The notes under the pieces were generated by a model. That model had not been told where the DNA came from. It searched no databases and was given only the letters and a program-made list of their open reading frames with translations. The translations under genes were made by a program, and so were the position numbers. Below, piece by piece: positions 16,724-26,481 of a stretch of DNA of 64,000 nucleotides. The DNA is taken from NCBI GenBank assembly GCA_017626435.1, contig JAGAIR010000008.1:33645-97644 (forward strand), in the 5' to 3' direction. Source of the stretch: Lachnospiraceae bacterium. Lineage in GTDB: Bacteria > Bacillota_A > Clostridia > Lachnospirales > Lachnospiraceae. How positions within the stretch are numbered: the first letter of the stretch is position 1; each line of letters begins with the position of its first letter.

Positions 16724-19042
16724 ATGATTGTTTTGTTCTTGTTATACCGGGCATTTTATTCCGCAAGGGATGATGCCCGGTATTATATTTTTCAGGGTAT
16801 CTGGGAAGAAACAGCAGAAGCTGAGGTGGTTGGACAGGTAGATTATCTTCAACTGCGTCAGGGACAGGACAGAACAGTCAGCACTAGCATCTATTTGAAA
16901 AAATGCAAAATCTATTTGAAAAAAGAACATAAGAATTTTTATCTAAAACGGCTTCTGGTTTATTGTGACAACCAGGTGGATTTAGAACCGGGGAACCAAA
17001 TACATATTCAGGGAGAGATAAAAGAATTTACGGTTTCTTCCAATCCGGGGCAGTTTGATCAGAAATCATATTACAAAGAAAAGGGAATTTACTATCAATT
17101 TCAGTCAGAGAGGTATCAGATCATCGATTCCCGGTATTCTGTCTGGCAAAAAACGTTGTACGGTATCAGGGACAAAATGGCAGAGGTGTATCAGGCAGCT
17201 TTGCCGGAAAAAGAAGGTGGTATCATTACCGCAATGATCTTGGGGGACAAGTCTTTGCTGGATATGGATATCAAAAAACTGTACCAGGAGAATGGAATCG
17301 GACATTTACTTGCTATCAGCGGACTTCATATTACGATATTAGGAATGGCACTTTACCGGCTGTTACAGCGAATGGGGATTCCGGCAAAAGGCTGTGTTCT
17401 GTTTTGTATTCTGGTCCTGTTCTGTTATGGAAGAATGACAGACTTTAGTATCTCTACCAGCCGGGCAGTGATCATGATGATCTTATTTCTGGCAGCACAA
17501 TGGATAGGCAGGACTTATGATATGAAAAGTGCACTGGCATTTAGTGGCATCTGGATACTTCTTCAAAAACCATTTGCCCTGTTTTCCTGCAGCTTTTTAT
17601 TATCCTTTGGTGCGATGACAGGGATTGGAATCATCCTGCCGGTTTTATGCCGTCTGGTCTATGGTGGGGAGGAAAAGCAAAGAGAACGAAAACGCAGACG
17701 GCACCGTTGGGAAAAAGAGATAACGGCAAATTACCGCTTTGGGAAAGTGGCTGTATCCGGTTGCCGGTTGAGAGACCATATCATTTCTATGTTATTGACC
17801 AGTATATCTGTGCAGCTTATGACTCTTCCGGTGCTTTTATATTTTTTCTTTGAGATACCTCTCTATGGAATTGTGATCAATCTGTTTGTCATTCCCCTTG
17901 CCTCTTTTGTGGTTCTTCTGGCGTTTGCAGGAGGCAGTATGGGATGTCTGTGTCTGCCTCTGGGGAAGCTATTACTTGGGAGTGTCTATTATCTGCTGCG
18001 GTTTTATGAGAAAATCTGTCGTTTTTTTCAACACCTTCCGGGACAGATTCAGATATTGGGGCGTCCGTCTGTATGGGAGATCATACTGTATTATATTGGA
18101 TTATCTGGTCTCCTGGTTATAATATGGTGGAGAGCAGAACAAAAAGGGGAAGTTTCGTACAGATTCCTGGCTGGCTTTTTTGTGTTGGGATTGCTCTTTT
18201 ATCCAGTTAGGCAAACGGGATTTCAGATGACTTTTCTGGATGTGGGTCAGGGAGATGGAATCGTTATTCGTAGTGCCTCTGGGGAAATTATTCTTCTGGA
18301 TGGCGGAAGCAGCAGTGTTTCAGGAGTAGGGACCTACCGTATTTTTCCCTTTTTGAAGTACAGTGGGATACGCCGGGTGGATCATATGATCATGACCCAT
18401 TCAGACGAAGATCATATCAGTGGTCTGATGGAGATTCTGAAGGAAAGTGGGGAAAGTGGATTCCGTGTAGAAAACCTTGTGGTGCCGGATATTCAGAACA
18501 GGGAAACTGGTTTTTTTCAGATAGTAAAACTGGCACGGGAAAAAGGAGTTTCCGTTACATCACTTTCAGAGGGATATGTGCTGAGATGCGGGGAATTATC
18601 TTTGACCTGCCTGAATCCGGAACAGGGAGCGTTAGTGGAATCTGCCAATGCCGGTTCCCTTACCCTGAGTATGCGGTATGGAGGCTTTTCCTGTCTGCTG
18701 ACTGGTGATCTGGAGGGTGAGGGAGAGCAGCATGTAAAGCAGTTATTGAAAGATTCCCGAAAGAAATATTTGCTGCCGGATGCCTATACGATGCTGAAGG
18801 TAGCACATCATGGTTCTAAAAATTCAACTTCTGAGGAATTTCTACAGATGGTAACACCACAGCTCGCGCTGATATCCTGCGGTAAAAAGAATTGGTATGG
18901 GCATCCCCATGAGGAACTGATAAAACGGCTTGAGGCGGAAAATAGTAAAATATTTCGTACGGACCAGTCAGGAGCAGTGTCCGTACGGATTAAGAAGGAC
19001 AGGCTGTCTATCAGGGAATATAGTAGAAAAAATTCTAAATGA
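16724..19042 (+). CDS. comEC: ComEC/Rec2 DNA uptake channel
   Basis: A 772-residue membrane protein that carries single-stranded DNA across the membrane. An N-terminal DUF4131-like region is followed by the competence domain with many transmembrane helices and the motif GHLLAISGLHITILG (near 190-205), then a C-terminal metallo-beta-lactamase-like domain with FLDVGQGDGIVI and HSDEDHISG. ATG 16724 has no ribosome site. A good AGGGGTGA lies before an in-frame ATC at 16691, and reading from there adds RRPFVW, as in many ComEC N-termini. The real start may be that ATC. Confidence 0.93.
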   Translation: MIVLFLLYRAFYSARDDARYYIFQGIWEETAEAEVVGQVDYLQLRQGQDRTVSTSIYLKKCKIYLKKEHKNFYLKRLLVYCDNQVDLEPGNQIHIQGEIKEFTVSSNPGQFDQKSYYKEKGIYYQFQSERYQIIDSRYSVWQKTLYGIRDKMAEVYQAALPEKEGGIITAMILGDKSLLDMDIKKLYQENGIGHLLAISGLHITILGMALYRLLQRMGIPAKGCVLFCILVLFCYGRMTDFSISTSRAVIMMILFLAAQWIGRTYDMKSALAFSGIWILLQKPFALFSCSFLLSFGAMTGIGIILPVLCRLVYGGEEKQRERKRRRHRWEKEITANYRFGKVAVSGCRLRDHIISMLLTSISVQLMTLPVLLYFFFEIPLYGIVINLFVIPLASFVVLLAFAGGSMGCLCLPLGKLLLGSVYYLLRFYEKICRFFQHLPGQIQILGRPSVWEIILYYIGLSGLLVIIWWRAEQKGEVSYRFLAGFFVLGLLFYPVRQTGFQMTFLDVGQGDGIVIRSASGEIILLDGGSSSVSGVGTYRIFPFLKYSGIRRVDHMIMTHSDEDHISGLMEILKESGESGFRVENLVVPDIQNRETGFFQIVKLAREKGVSVTSLSEGYVLRCGELSLTCLNPEQGALVESANAGSLTLSMRYGGFSCLLTGDLEGEGEQHVKQLLKDSRKKYLLPDAYTMLKVAHHGSKNSTSEEFLQMVTPQLALISCGKKNWYGHPHEELIKRLEAENSKIFRTDQSGAVSVRIKKDRLSIREYSRKNSK

Positions 19043-19067
19043 CAAATAAATGGCTTTGTGCTACAAT
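19039..19067 (+). promoter_or_regulatory. Promoter of purMND
   Basis: ATGACA (19039-19044) and TACAAT (19062-19067) are 17 bp apart; the -35 overlaps the comEC stop codon. Confidence 0.5.
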
Positions 19068-19158
19068 AAATTTATCTTTGGGCAATTTGCTTTAATTTGT
19101 CTGAAAGAAGATGAAAGTACGAATATTTTAAATGCTGTAAAGCAGAATGGAGGCAATC

Positions 19159-20187
19159 ATGGATTACAAGAATGCAGGCGTTGATATTGAGGCTGGTTAC
19201 AAAGCCGTTGAACTGATGAAGAAGCATGTAGCAAGTACCATGCGCAGTGAGGTGTTGACTGACATCGGCGGATTTTCAGGTGCCTTTTCTCTGGAGAGCT
19301 TTCAAAATATGGAGCAGCCTACTTTAGTATCTGGTACAGATGGAGTAGGTACGAAGTTAAAGCTTGCTTTTGAAATGGACAAGCATGATACCATAGGAAT
19401 TGATTGTGTAGCAATGTGTGTCAATGACATTGCCTGTGCAGGTGGTGAACCATTATTTTTCTTAGATTATATTGCCTGTGGCAAAAATGAGCCGGAAAAG
19501 ATTGCAAAGATTGTTAGTGGTGTGGCAGATGGCTGTCGTCAGTCAGAGGCTGCACTGATCGGTGGTGAGACTGCAGAAATGCCAGGATTTTATCCGGTAG
19601 ATGAGTATGATCTGGCTGGTTTTGCAGTAGGGATTGTAGACCGTGCCAAGATGATTACCGGAAAAAGTATTTCTAAGGGAGATGTATTGGTAGGGATTGC
19701 ATCCTCTGGCATTCACAGCAATGGTTACTCTCTGGTCCGTAAGGTTTTTGACATCAAGAAGGATGCACTGGAGCGTTCTTACGAATGTTTGGGAGGGGCA
19801 ACGCTGGGAAGTACCCTGCTGACTCCTACGATTATCTATGTGAAGGCATTAAAGAGTGTGAAAGATGGTGGTGTTACCATAAAAGGCTGCAGCCACATTA
19901 CTGGCGGTGGTTTTTATGAGAATATACCACGTATGCTGCCGGAAGGTGTCAGAGCAAGTATCAAGGCAGACAGCTATCCAATTCCTCCAATTTTTGATAT
20001 GCTGGCTAAGGATGGCGACATTGCAAGAGAAATGATGTACAATACATATAATATGGGTATCGGTATGCTTCTGGCAGTGGATGCAGCAGATGCCGATAAG
20101 ACAGTAGAGCTGGTAGGTCAGTCAGGACAGAAGGCGTATATTGTGGGCGAGATCGTTGAGGGAGAAAAGGGTGTCGATCTAGTCTAA
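19159..20187 (+). CDS. purM: Phosphoribosylformylglycinamidine cyclo-ligase
   Basis: A 342-residue AIR synthetase, which closes the imidazole ring in purine synthesis. It begins [17 protein letters not shown] and shows the family motifs [23 protein letters not shown] and [15 protein letters not shown] 19159 is chosen because TGGAGG at 19149-19153 serves it; the upstream ATG 19147 overlaps that site. It starts a tight purM-purN-purD run. Other purine genes are not in the window. Confidence 0.96.
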   Translation: MDYKNAGVDIEAGYKAVELMKKHVASTMRSEVLTDIGGFSGAFSLESFQNMEQPTLVSGTDGVGTKLKLAFEMDKHDTIGIDCVAMCVNDIACAGGEPLFFLDYIACGKNEPEKIAKIVSGVADGCRQSEAALIGGETAEMPGFYPVDEYDLAGFAVGIVDRAKMITGKSISKGDVLVGIASSGIHSNGYSLVRKVFDIKKDALERSYECLGGATLGSTLLTPTIIYVKALKSVKDGGVTIKGCSHITGGGFYENIPRMLPEGVRASIKADSYPIPPIFDMLAKDGDIAREMMYNTYNMGIGMLLAVDAADADKTVELVGQSGQKAYIVGEIVEGEKGVDLV

Positions 20188-20214
20188 TGGTCTAAAGAAA
20201 GGAAATGGCAAATC

Positions 20215-20838
20215 ATGCAGAAAATTGCAGTATGTGTATCCGGAGGAGGCACCAATCTGCAGGCAATCATGGATGCGGTGTCAGATGGAACGATACAAAA
20301 TACAGAAATTGCTGTGGTCATCAGCAATAAAAAGGATGCTTACGCACTGGAACGTGCCAGTAAGGCAGGGATTGAAGCGGAATATATCAGTCCAAAAGAT
20401 TTTACCGACAGAGAGGCATTTGCGGATGCCATGTTAGATACTCTGGAAAAACATGAAGTAGATCTGGTGGTACTGGCTGGATATCTGGTTATTGTACCGA
20501 AAAAAATGATAAAGAAGTATCATAACCGGATCATCAATATTCATCCATCCCTGATTCCAGCTCACTGTGGTATGGGATATTATGGACTGAAGGTACATGA
20601 AAGTGTATTGGCAGCTGGAAACAAGGTGACAGGTGCCACTGTACATTTTGTAGATGAGGAAGCGGATCATGGTCCGATTTTATTACAGAAAGCAGTGGAA
20701 GTGTTGGAAGGAGATACACCGGAGGTTCTTCAGAAAAGAGTGATGGAACAGGCGGAGTGGAAGATCCTTCCACAGGCTATTGACCTGATTGGTGCTGGAA
20801 AAGTCAGCATTGTTGATGGCATTGCGCACATTGATTAG
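20215..20838 (+). CDS. purN: Phosphoribosylglycinamide formyltransferase
   Basis: A 207-residue enzyme that formylates GAR using 10-formyl-tetrahydrofolate. The opening VCVSGGGTNLQAI and the folate-site HPSLIPAH and TGATVHFVDEEADHGPIL are diagnostic; the last is given in part as TGATVHFVDEE. The catalytic Asn-His-Asp set is present (NIHPS and the Asp in DHGP). It lies 27 bp after purM and 21 bp before purD. Confidence 0.96.
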   Translation: MQKIAVCVSGGGTNLQAIMDAVSDGTIQNTEIAVVISNKKDAYALERASKAGIEAEYISPKDFTDREAFADAMLDTLEKHEVDLVVLAGYLVIVPKKMIKKYHNRIINIHPSLIPAHCGMGYYGLKVHESVLAAGNKVTGATVHFVDEEADHGPILLQKAVEVLEGDTPEVLQKRVMEQAEWKILPQAIDLIGAGKVSIVDGIAHID

Positions 20839-20859
20839 TATGGAGGTTAGAAGGTAAAA

Positions 20860-22134
20860 ATGAAAGTATTGATTGTAGGAAGCGGTGGACGTGAACATGC
20901 CATTGCATGGAGTGTTTCACAGAGCAAACGGGTGGATAAAATTTATTGTGCACCTGGCAATGGCGGAATCAGCCAGATTGCAGAATGTGTAGATATCTCA
21001 GCAATGGAATTTGACAAGCTGGCAGATTTTGCACAGGAAAATCAGATCGATTTAACAATCATTGGGATGGATGACCCGTTGGTTGGCGGTGTTGTGGATG
21101 TCTTTGAAGAAAGAGGACTTCGTGTGTTTGGTCCTCGTAAGAATGCAGCGATCATTGAAGGTTCCAAAAGCTTTTCCAAGGATCTGATGAAGAAGTACGA
21201 GATTCCAACTTGTCATTATGAAACATTCCATTCACCGGAGGAGGCTCTGCTTTATCTGGGAAACTGTCAGTTTCCAGTGGTGATCAAGGCAGACGGACTG
21301 GCTCTTGGCAAAGGTGTTCTGATCTGTCAGACACTGGAGGAGGCAGAAGCTGGTATTGCTGCATTGATGCTGGACAAGCAGTTTGGCGATGCCGGTGATA
21401 CAGTAGTCATTGAGGATTTTATGACCGGAAGAGAGGCATCTGTTCTTTGTTTCTGTGATGGAACCCATATTAAGCCGATGACCAGTGCACAGGATCACAA
21501 GCGTGCCAAGGATGGTGACCAGGGGTTGAACACAGGGGGTATGGGAACTTTTTCTCCAAGTCCGTTCTATACAGAAGAGATTCAGAAGTTCTGTGAGGAA
21601 AAAATCTACCAGCCTACTATGGATGCCATGAAGGCGGAAGGCAGAGACTTTGTTGGTATTCTTTTTGTCGGTCTGATGATGACAGAGGATGGTCCAAAGG
21701 TATTGGAATATAATGCCCGTTTTGGAGACCCGGAGGCACAGGTCGTTCTTCCGAGAATGAAAAATGATATCATTGATGTGATTGATGCCTGCATTGATGG
21801 CAAGCTGGACGAGATAGACCTGCAGTTTGAGGATAATGCAGCTGTCTGCGTAGTACTGGCATCTGATGGCTATCCAGAGCACTATGAGAAAGGGAAGCTG
21901 ATTTCCGGACTGGAGAATTTTGAGGACAAGGATGGCTATTATGTCTTCCATGCCGGTACCAAAAGGACAGAAGAAGGGATCGTCACTAATGGAGGCCGTG
22001 TACTTGGTGTCACTGCAAAGGGAAAAGACCTGAAGGAAGCAAGAGCAAATGCTTACCAGGCAACAGAATGGATTTCCTTTGAAAATAAATATATGCGCCA
22101 TGATATTGGAAAAGCTATTGATGAAACGGTGTAA
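20860..22134 (+). CDS. purD: Phosphoribosylamine-glycine ligase
   Basis: A 424-residue ATP-grasp enzyme that joins glycine to phosphoribosylamine. It starts MKVLIVGSGGREHAIAW, has the ATP-grasp motifs VVIKADGLALGKGV and the metal-binding LEYNARFGDPE. Length is normal. It uses glycine that the adjacent glyA can produce. The reaction comes before that of PurN in the pathway, although purD is last in the operon. Confidence 0.96.
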   Translation: MKVLIVGSGGREHAIAWSVSQSKRVDKIYCAPGNGGISQIAECVDISAMEFDKLADFAQENQIDLTIIGMDDPLVGGVVDVFEERGLRVFGPRKNAAIIEGSKSFSKDLMKKYEIPTCHYETFHSPEEALLYLGNCQFPVVIKADGLALGKGVLICQTLEEAEAGIAALMLDKQFGDAGDTVVIEDFMTGREASVLCFCDGTHIKPMTSAQDHKRAKDGDQGLNTGGMGTFSPSPFYTEEIQKFCEEKIYQPTMDAMKAEGRDFVGILFVGLMMTEDGPKVLEYNARFGDPEAQVVLPRMKNDIIDVIDACIDGKLDEIDLQFEDNAAVCVVLASDGYPEHYEKGKLISGLENFEDKDGYYVFHAGTKRTEEGIVTNGGRVLGVTAKGKDLKEARANAYQATEWISFENKYMRHDIGKAIDETV

Positions 22135-22183
22135 AGTAAAGGTAATAGCATTAATATAATAAATTCAAATAGGAGGATGTGAA

Positions 22184-23425
22184 ATGTATTCATTTGCAGA
22201 AGTGGAAAACTTTGATCCTGCTCTTGCCAAGGCAATGGCAGACGAAACAGGAAGACAGCGGGAAAATATCGAGCTGATCGCTTCCGAAAATCTGGTTAGC
22301 AAGGCTGTTATGGCAGCTATGGGAAGCACCCTGACCAACAAATACGCAGAGGGTTATCCTGGAAAGAGATATTATGGCGGATGCGAATATGTTGACGTTG
22401 TCGAGGATCTGGCACGCGATCGTGCTATGGAGTTGTTTGGCTGTACTTATGCCAATGTTCAGCCTCATTCCGGTGCCCAGGCAAATATGACTGTATTTTT
22501 TGCCCTGATGAATCCGGGAGATACCTTTATGGGAATGAACCTGGATCATGGCGGACATTTAACACATGGCAGCCCTGTTAATCTTTCCGGTAAGTATTTT
22601 AACTGTGTTCCTTACGGTGTCAATGATAACGGTGTGATTGATTATGACGAAGTAGAGAAAATTGCAAAGGAATGTAAGCCAAAGGTAATCGTGGCAGGAG
22701 CAAGTGCTTATGCCCGTAAGATTGATTTTAAGCGTTTCCGTGAAATTGCAGATTCCGTCGGGGCATATCTGATGGTAGATATGGCACACATTGCAGGACT
22801 GGTTGCTTCCGGTTATCATGAAAGCCCAATCCCATATGCGCATGTAACTACAACTACTACCCATAAGACACTTCGCGGACCTCGTGGCGGTATGATTCTT
22901 TCCAGCAAAGAATTTGCAGAGGAAGTGAAGTTGAATAAAGCATTATTCCCTGGAATCCAGGGAGGGCCTCTGATGCATGTGATCGCAGCAAAGGCTGTCT
23001 GCTTCAAGGAAGCACTGGACCCAAGCTTTAAGGAATATGGTAAGAATATCATTGATAATGCACAGGCTCTCTGCAAGGGTCTCCAGAACCGTGGATTTAA
23101 GATTGTATCTGACGGTACAGACAATCATCTGATGCTGGTTGATCTGGCAGCAAAGGGACTGACTGGTAAGGAAGTAGAGAAATGGCTGGATGAGGCACAT
23201 ATCACCTGTAATAAGAATACGATTCCAAATGACCCACAGTCTCCATTTGTAACAAGCGGTGTCCGTCTTGGTACAGCTGCTGTTACTACACGTGGATTTA
23301 AGACAGATGATATGGATCAGGTGGCTGAAGCGATTGCACTGATGGTAAACGACCCTCAGGCAAATAAAGCAAAGGCGATAGAAATCGTAAAGACATTGAC
23401 TGACAAGTATCCGTTATATGAGTAA
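22184..23425 (+). CDS. glyA: Serine hydroxymethyltransferase
   Basis: A 413-residue PLP enzyme that splits serine into glycine and methylene-tetrahydrofolate. The cofactor lysine is Lys228 in [14 protein letters not shown], and [11 protein letters not shown] and [11 protein letters not shown] are clear family motifs. Start at 22184 has AGGAGG upstream. It lies 49 bp after purD and is closed by a terminator, so co-transcription with the purine genes is likely. Both its products feed that pathway. Confidence 0.97.
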   Translation: MYSFAEVENFDPALAKAMADETGRQRENIELIASENLVSKAVMAAMGSTLTNKYAEGYPGKRYYGGCEYVDVVEDLARDRAMELFGCTYANVQPHSGAQANMTVFFALMNPGDTFMGMNLDHGGHLTHGSPVNLSGKYFNCVPYGVNDNGVIDYDEVEKIAKECKPKVIVAGASAYARKIDFKRFREIADSVGAYLMVDMAHIAGLVASGYHESPIPYAHVTTTTTHKTLRGPRGGMILSSKEFAEEVKLNKALFPGIQGGPLMHVIAAKAVCFKEALDPSFKEYGKNIIDNAQALCKGLQNRGFKIVSDGTDNHLMLVDLAAKGLTGKEVEKWLDEAHITCNKNTIPNDPQSPFVTSGVRLGTAAVTTRGFKTDDMDQVAEAIALMVNDPQANKAKAIEIVKTLTDKYPLYE

Positions 23426-23431
23426 TCATCC

Positions 23432-23466
23432 GGGGTGCCGGGGCTTTTACCCTGGTACCCCTTTGT
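23432..23466 (+). terminator. Terminator after glyA
   Basis: An 11-bp stem with two G-U pairs (23432-23442 with 23451-23461) is followed by a short T-rich tail. Confidence 0.6.
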
Positions 23467-23511
23467 CTTTGCGGAGAAACAAAAAATCAGAACAATAAAA
23501 TGGAGGTAGCT

Positions 23512-24147
23512 ATGTCGTTTAAGCAGAAATATTATGAGAATTTAGCGGAAAGTATCATTGAGAAGTTTAATTTGCGAGGAATTGAGGGATACTATTGTGC
23601 AGACCGCGAGGAAGCAAATGCCAAGGCAAAGCGTTTTCTCACTCCGGGATGCAGTGTGTCCTGGGGTGGCTCCATGACGATTCAGGAAGTAGGTCTTATT
23701 GATGATCTGAAAGAATCCGACTATACCATTTATGACAGGGCGGAGGCAGTTACTCCGGAAGAAAAGAAGGAAATGTTCAGCCGGATTGTTACATCAGATT
23801 TTTATTTTATGAGTTCGAATGCTATTACGCTCAATGGAGAACTGGTCAATATTGATGGTTCAGGCAACCGGGTGGCATGTCTTTGCCATGGCCCGGAGCA
23901 TGTCATTATGATTGCGGGAATGAATAAAATAGTTCCAGACGTGAAAAGTGGAATTGCAAGAGTCCATAATATGGCGGCACCACCAAATGCATTGAGACTG
24001 GGGCTGGATACGCCTTGTGCGGAATATGGGAGATGCGCGGACTGTCTGTCCCAGGATTGTATCTGTGCCCAGACTGTAGTGACCCGTTACTCCCGTGTGC
24101 CAGGCAGATTAAAAGTGATTCTGGTGGGCGAAGAGCTGGGATACTAA
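23512..24147 (+). CDS. LUD-domain protein (LutC/DUF162-like)
   Basis: A 211-residue single-domain LUD protein. The family traits are SVSWGGSMTIQEVGL, DFYFMSSNAITLNGELVNIDG given in short as SSNAITLNGELVN, and VPDVKSGIARV. A cysteine-rich C-terminal stretch (CAEYGRCADCLSQDCIC) could bind metal or a cluster. LUD domains occur in lactate utilisation proteins, but this short stand-alone form has no fixed role. ATG 23512 is served by TGGAGG; the upstream ATG 23500 overlaps it. Confidence 0.8.
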   Translation: MSFKQKYYENLAESIIEKFNLRGIEGYYCADREEANAKAKRFLTPGCSVSWGGSMTIQEVGLIDDLKESDYTIYDRAEAVTPEEKKEMFSRIVTSDFYFMSSNAITLNGELVNIDGSGNRVACLCHGPEHVIMIAGMNKIVPDVKSGIARVHNMAAPPNALRLGLDTPCAEYGRCADCLSQDCICAQTVVTRYSRVPGRLKVILVGEELGY

Positions 24148-24178
24148 AGAAAAGGGTGTCAGAAAGGAGAACCGGTAT

Positions 24179-24352
24179 ATGAATGATTGTGAATCAGAGG
24201 AAAGGGAGGGCTATATGGTGAAAATCGAAGTGAATGTAACGAAGATTGTAAAATATGTCTGTATTACAGGTGTTTTGATTGTCGGCTGTATTTTTGGAGA
24301 GAAGTGTTTTCGGGATTTTGTTGGATCCCGGTTTAAGGCTGACCATTCGTGA
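24179..24352 (+). CDS. Small membrane peptide, 57 aa
   Basis: A short frame reads MNDCESEEREGYMVK and then one hydrophobic segment (about residues 24-41), ending RFKADHS. AAAGGAG precedes ATG 24179, and a second site GGGAGG precedes an in-frame ATG at 24215 that would give 45 residues. It sits in a 240-bp gap between the LUD gene and topB that would otherwise be unusually wide. I do not recognise a family. It may be a real single-pass membrane peptide. Confidence 0.4.
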   Translation: MNDCESEEREGYMVKIEVNVTKIVKYVCITGVLIVGCIFGEKCFRDFVGSRFKADHS

Positions 24353-24390
24353 TGGAAGATTGAAATCTGGAAATAGAATAGGAAGAGAGT

Positions 24391-26481
24391 ATGAGTAAGG
24401 ATTTGTTTATTGCGGAAAAACCCAGTGTAGCAAAGGAATTTGCCAGGACGCTGGGTGTATCCGGCAACGCGGGGCGGGGCTATCTGGAATCAGAGGCTTA
24501 TGTGGTGACCTGGTGTGTCGGTCATCTGGTAACCATGAGCTATCCGGATGCCTATGACCCGGCTTTGAAAAAATGGTCTTTGCAGACGATACCATTTCTG
24601 CCGGACCATTTTCTGTATGAGCTGATACCAGATGTACAAAAGCAGTTTCAGATTGTGGAAGAACTTCTGAACCGTCAGGATATCGTAAGAATTTATGTCT
24701 GTACTGACTCTGGGCGGGAAGGAGAGTACATATACCGTCTGGTGGACCAGATGGCAAAGGTTCCTGCTGACAAGGAGAAGCGGCGTGTCTGGATCGATTC
24801 CCAGACGGAGGAAGAAATCCAGAGAGGAATCCGGGAAGCAAAGCCTCTGGAGGAATATGACAATCTGGCTTCCTCTGCCTATCTGCGGGCAAAAGAAGAT
24901 TATCTGATGGGAATTAATTTTTCACGGGTATTGTCTTTAAAATACGGACAGACGGTAATGAATTACCGGAAAAGTGATAAATGGTCTGCTATTTCCGTGG
25001 GACGTGTCATGACCTGCGTACTGGGAATGGTGGTACGAAGAGAACGGGAAATCAGGAACTTTGTGAAGACACCGTTTTACCGTGTGCTGGGGCATTTTGA
25101 CTATCAGGGACAGACCTTTGAGGGAGAATGGCGGAGCGTGGAGGGCTCTGAGTATTTCCAGTCACCAAAGCTCTATAAAGAAAATGGCTTTAAAGAGCGG
25201 GAAGATGCCGTGAAGCTTTGTGAACAGCTGGGGTATCCGAAGGAATCTGCACAGAATCTGTTTTCTGATGCTGTCAGCCAGCTGGCAATGGTAGAAAAGG
25301 TGGAACGCAAAAAGGAGAAAAAGAATCCTCCATTATTGTTTAATCTGGCAGAACTGCAAAATGTCTGTTCCAAACTGTTTAAAATCAGCCCGGATGAAAC
25401 ACTGAAAATTGTACAGGAATTGTATGAGAAAAAACTGGTGACTTATCCCAGAACCGATGCCAGAGTTCTTTCTACAGCCGTTTCCAAAGAGATACAAAAG
25501 AACATCGGCGGTCTTCGGAATTATCCGATTGTAGAGGAAATTGCCCGGAAAATATTGGAAGAGGGCAGTTATCAAGCAATTGCTAAAACAAGATACTGCA
25601 ATGATAAGCAGATTACTGACCACTATGCTATTATTCCTACTGGTCAGGGGTTTGGAGCATTAAGCAGTGTCAGTATGACGGCACAAAGAGTTTATGAGGT
25701 GATCGTCCGAAGGTTTTTGTGTATCTTTTATCCGCCGGCAGAGTACCAGAAGATCAGTCTGACAGCCCTTCGTCAGCCGGAACGGTTCTTTGCGTCTTTT
25801 AAAATTCTGGTAAATCAGGGATATCTGGAGATTGCCACTGCCTCCTTTGCGATCAAAAAGAGTTCACAGACGGAAAACGAAGAGGAAACCTTTGACCAGT
25901 CACTGATCGAGCTGATGAAAAAAATCAAAAAGGGAACGCAGATTACGCTTTCTACGCTGGAAATCAAAGAGGGGGAGACGTCACCGCCGAAACGGTATAA
26001 TTCCGGTTCTATTATTCTTGCCATGGAAAACGCAGGACAGCTGATAGAAGATGAAGAGCTTCGTTCCCAGATTAAAGGAAGTGGCATTGGTACCAGTGCA
26101 ACCCGCGCTGAGATACTCAGTAAGCTGGTAAAGATCAAATATCTGAAGCTCAATAAAAAGACACAGATCATCACTCCGGAACTGTTGGGGGAGATGGTGT
26201 ATGATGTGGTGGATTCCTCTATCCGTTCTCTTTTGAATCCGGAGTTGACTGCAAGCTGGGAAAAGGGGCTGACTTATGTGGCAGAGGGAAGTATTACCGA
26301 GGAAGAATATATGAAGAAGCTGGAGGATTTTATCACCAGCCGGGTGAATGGAGTCAAGCAGCTGAATAACCAGGGGATGCTTCGGGCAAAATTCAACGAA
26401 GCAGCGGTCTATTATAAAAATTGTGGCGCAGATGATGCGAGCGGGAAAGGAGCAAAAAATGTACGAAAAATTAAAAAATAA
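24391..26481 (+). CDS. topB: DNA topoisomerase III
   Basis: A 696-residue type IA topoisomerase. The TOPRIM domain opens with LFIAEKPSVAKEFA and has the acidic CTDSGREGEYI; the catalytic tyrosine is Tyr352 in LVTYPRTDARVL. GSGIGTSATRAEIL is also typical. It relaxes and decatenates DNA through single-strand passage. The C-terminus lacks the zinc ribbons of some TopB proteins. Its last 23 bases overlap the next gene's start. Confidence 0.94.
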   Translation: MSKDLFIAEKPSVAKEFARTLGVSGNAGRGYLESEAYVVTWCVGHLVTMSYPDAYDPALKKWSLQTIPFLPDHFLYELIPDVQKQFQIVEELLNRQDIVRIYVCTDSGREGEYIYRLVDQMAKVPADKEKRRVWIDSQTEEEIQRGIREAKPLEEYDNLASSAYLRAKEDYLMGINFSRVLSLKYGQTVMNYRKSDKWSAISVGRVMTCVLGMVVRREREIRNFVKTPFYRVLGHFDYQGQTFEGEWRSVEGSEYFQSPKLYKENGFKEREDAVKLCEQLGYPKESAQNLFSDAVSQLAMVEKVERKKEKKNPPLLFNLAELQNVCSKLFKISPDETLKIVQELYEKKLVTYPRTDARVLSTAVSKEIQKNIGGLRNYPIVEEIARKILEEGSYQAIAKTRYCNDKQITDHYAIIPTGQGFGALSSVSMTAQRVYEVIVRRFLCIFYPPAEYQKISLTALRQPERFFASFKILVNQGYLEIATASFAIKKSSQTENEEETFDQSLIELMKKIKKGTQITLSTLEIKEGETSPPKRYNSGSIILAMENAGQLIEDEELRSQIKGSGIGTSATRAEILSKLVKIKYLKLNKKTQIITPELLGEMVYDVVDSSIRSLLNPELTASWEKGLTYVAEGSITEEEYMKKLEDFITSRVNGVKQLNNQGMLRAKFNEAAVYYKNCGADDASGKGAKNVRKIKK

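Noticed and set aside
21232..22101. 289-codon frame opposite purD
   Set aside because: Antisense shadow of a well-conserved gene, without family motifs.
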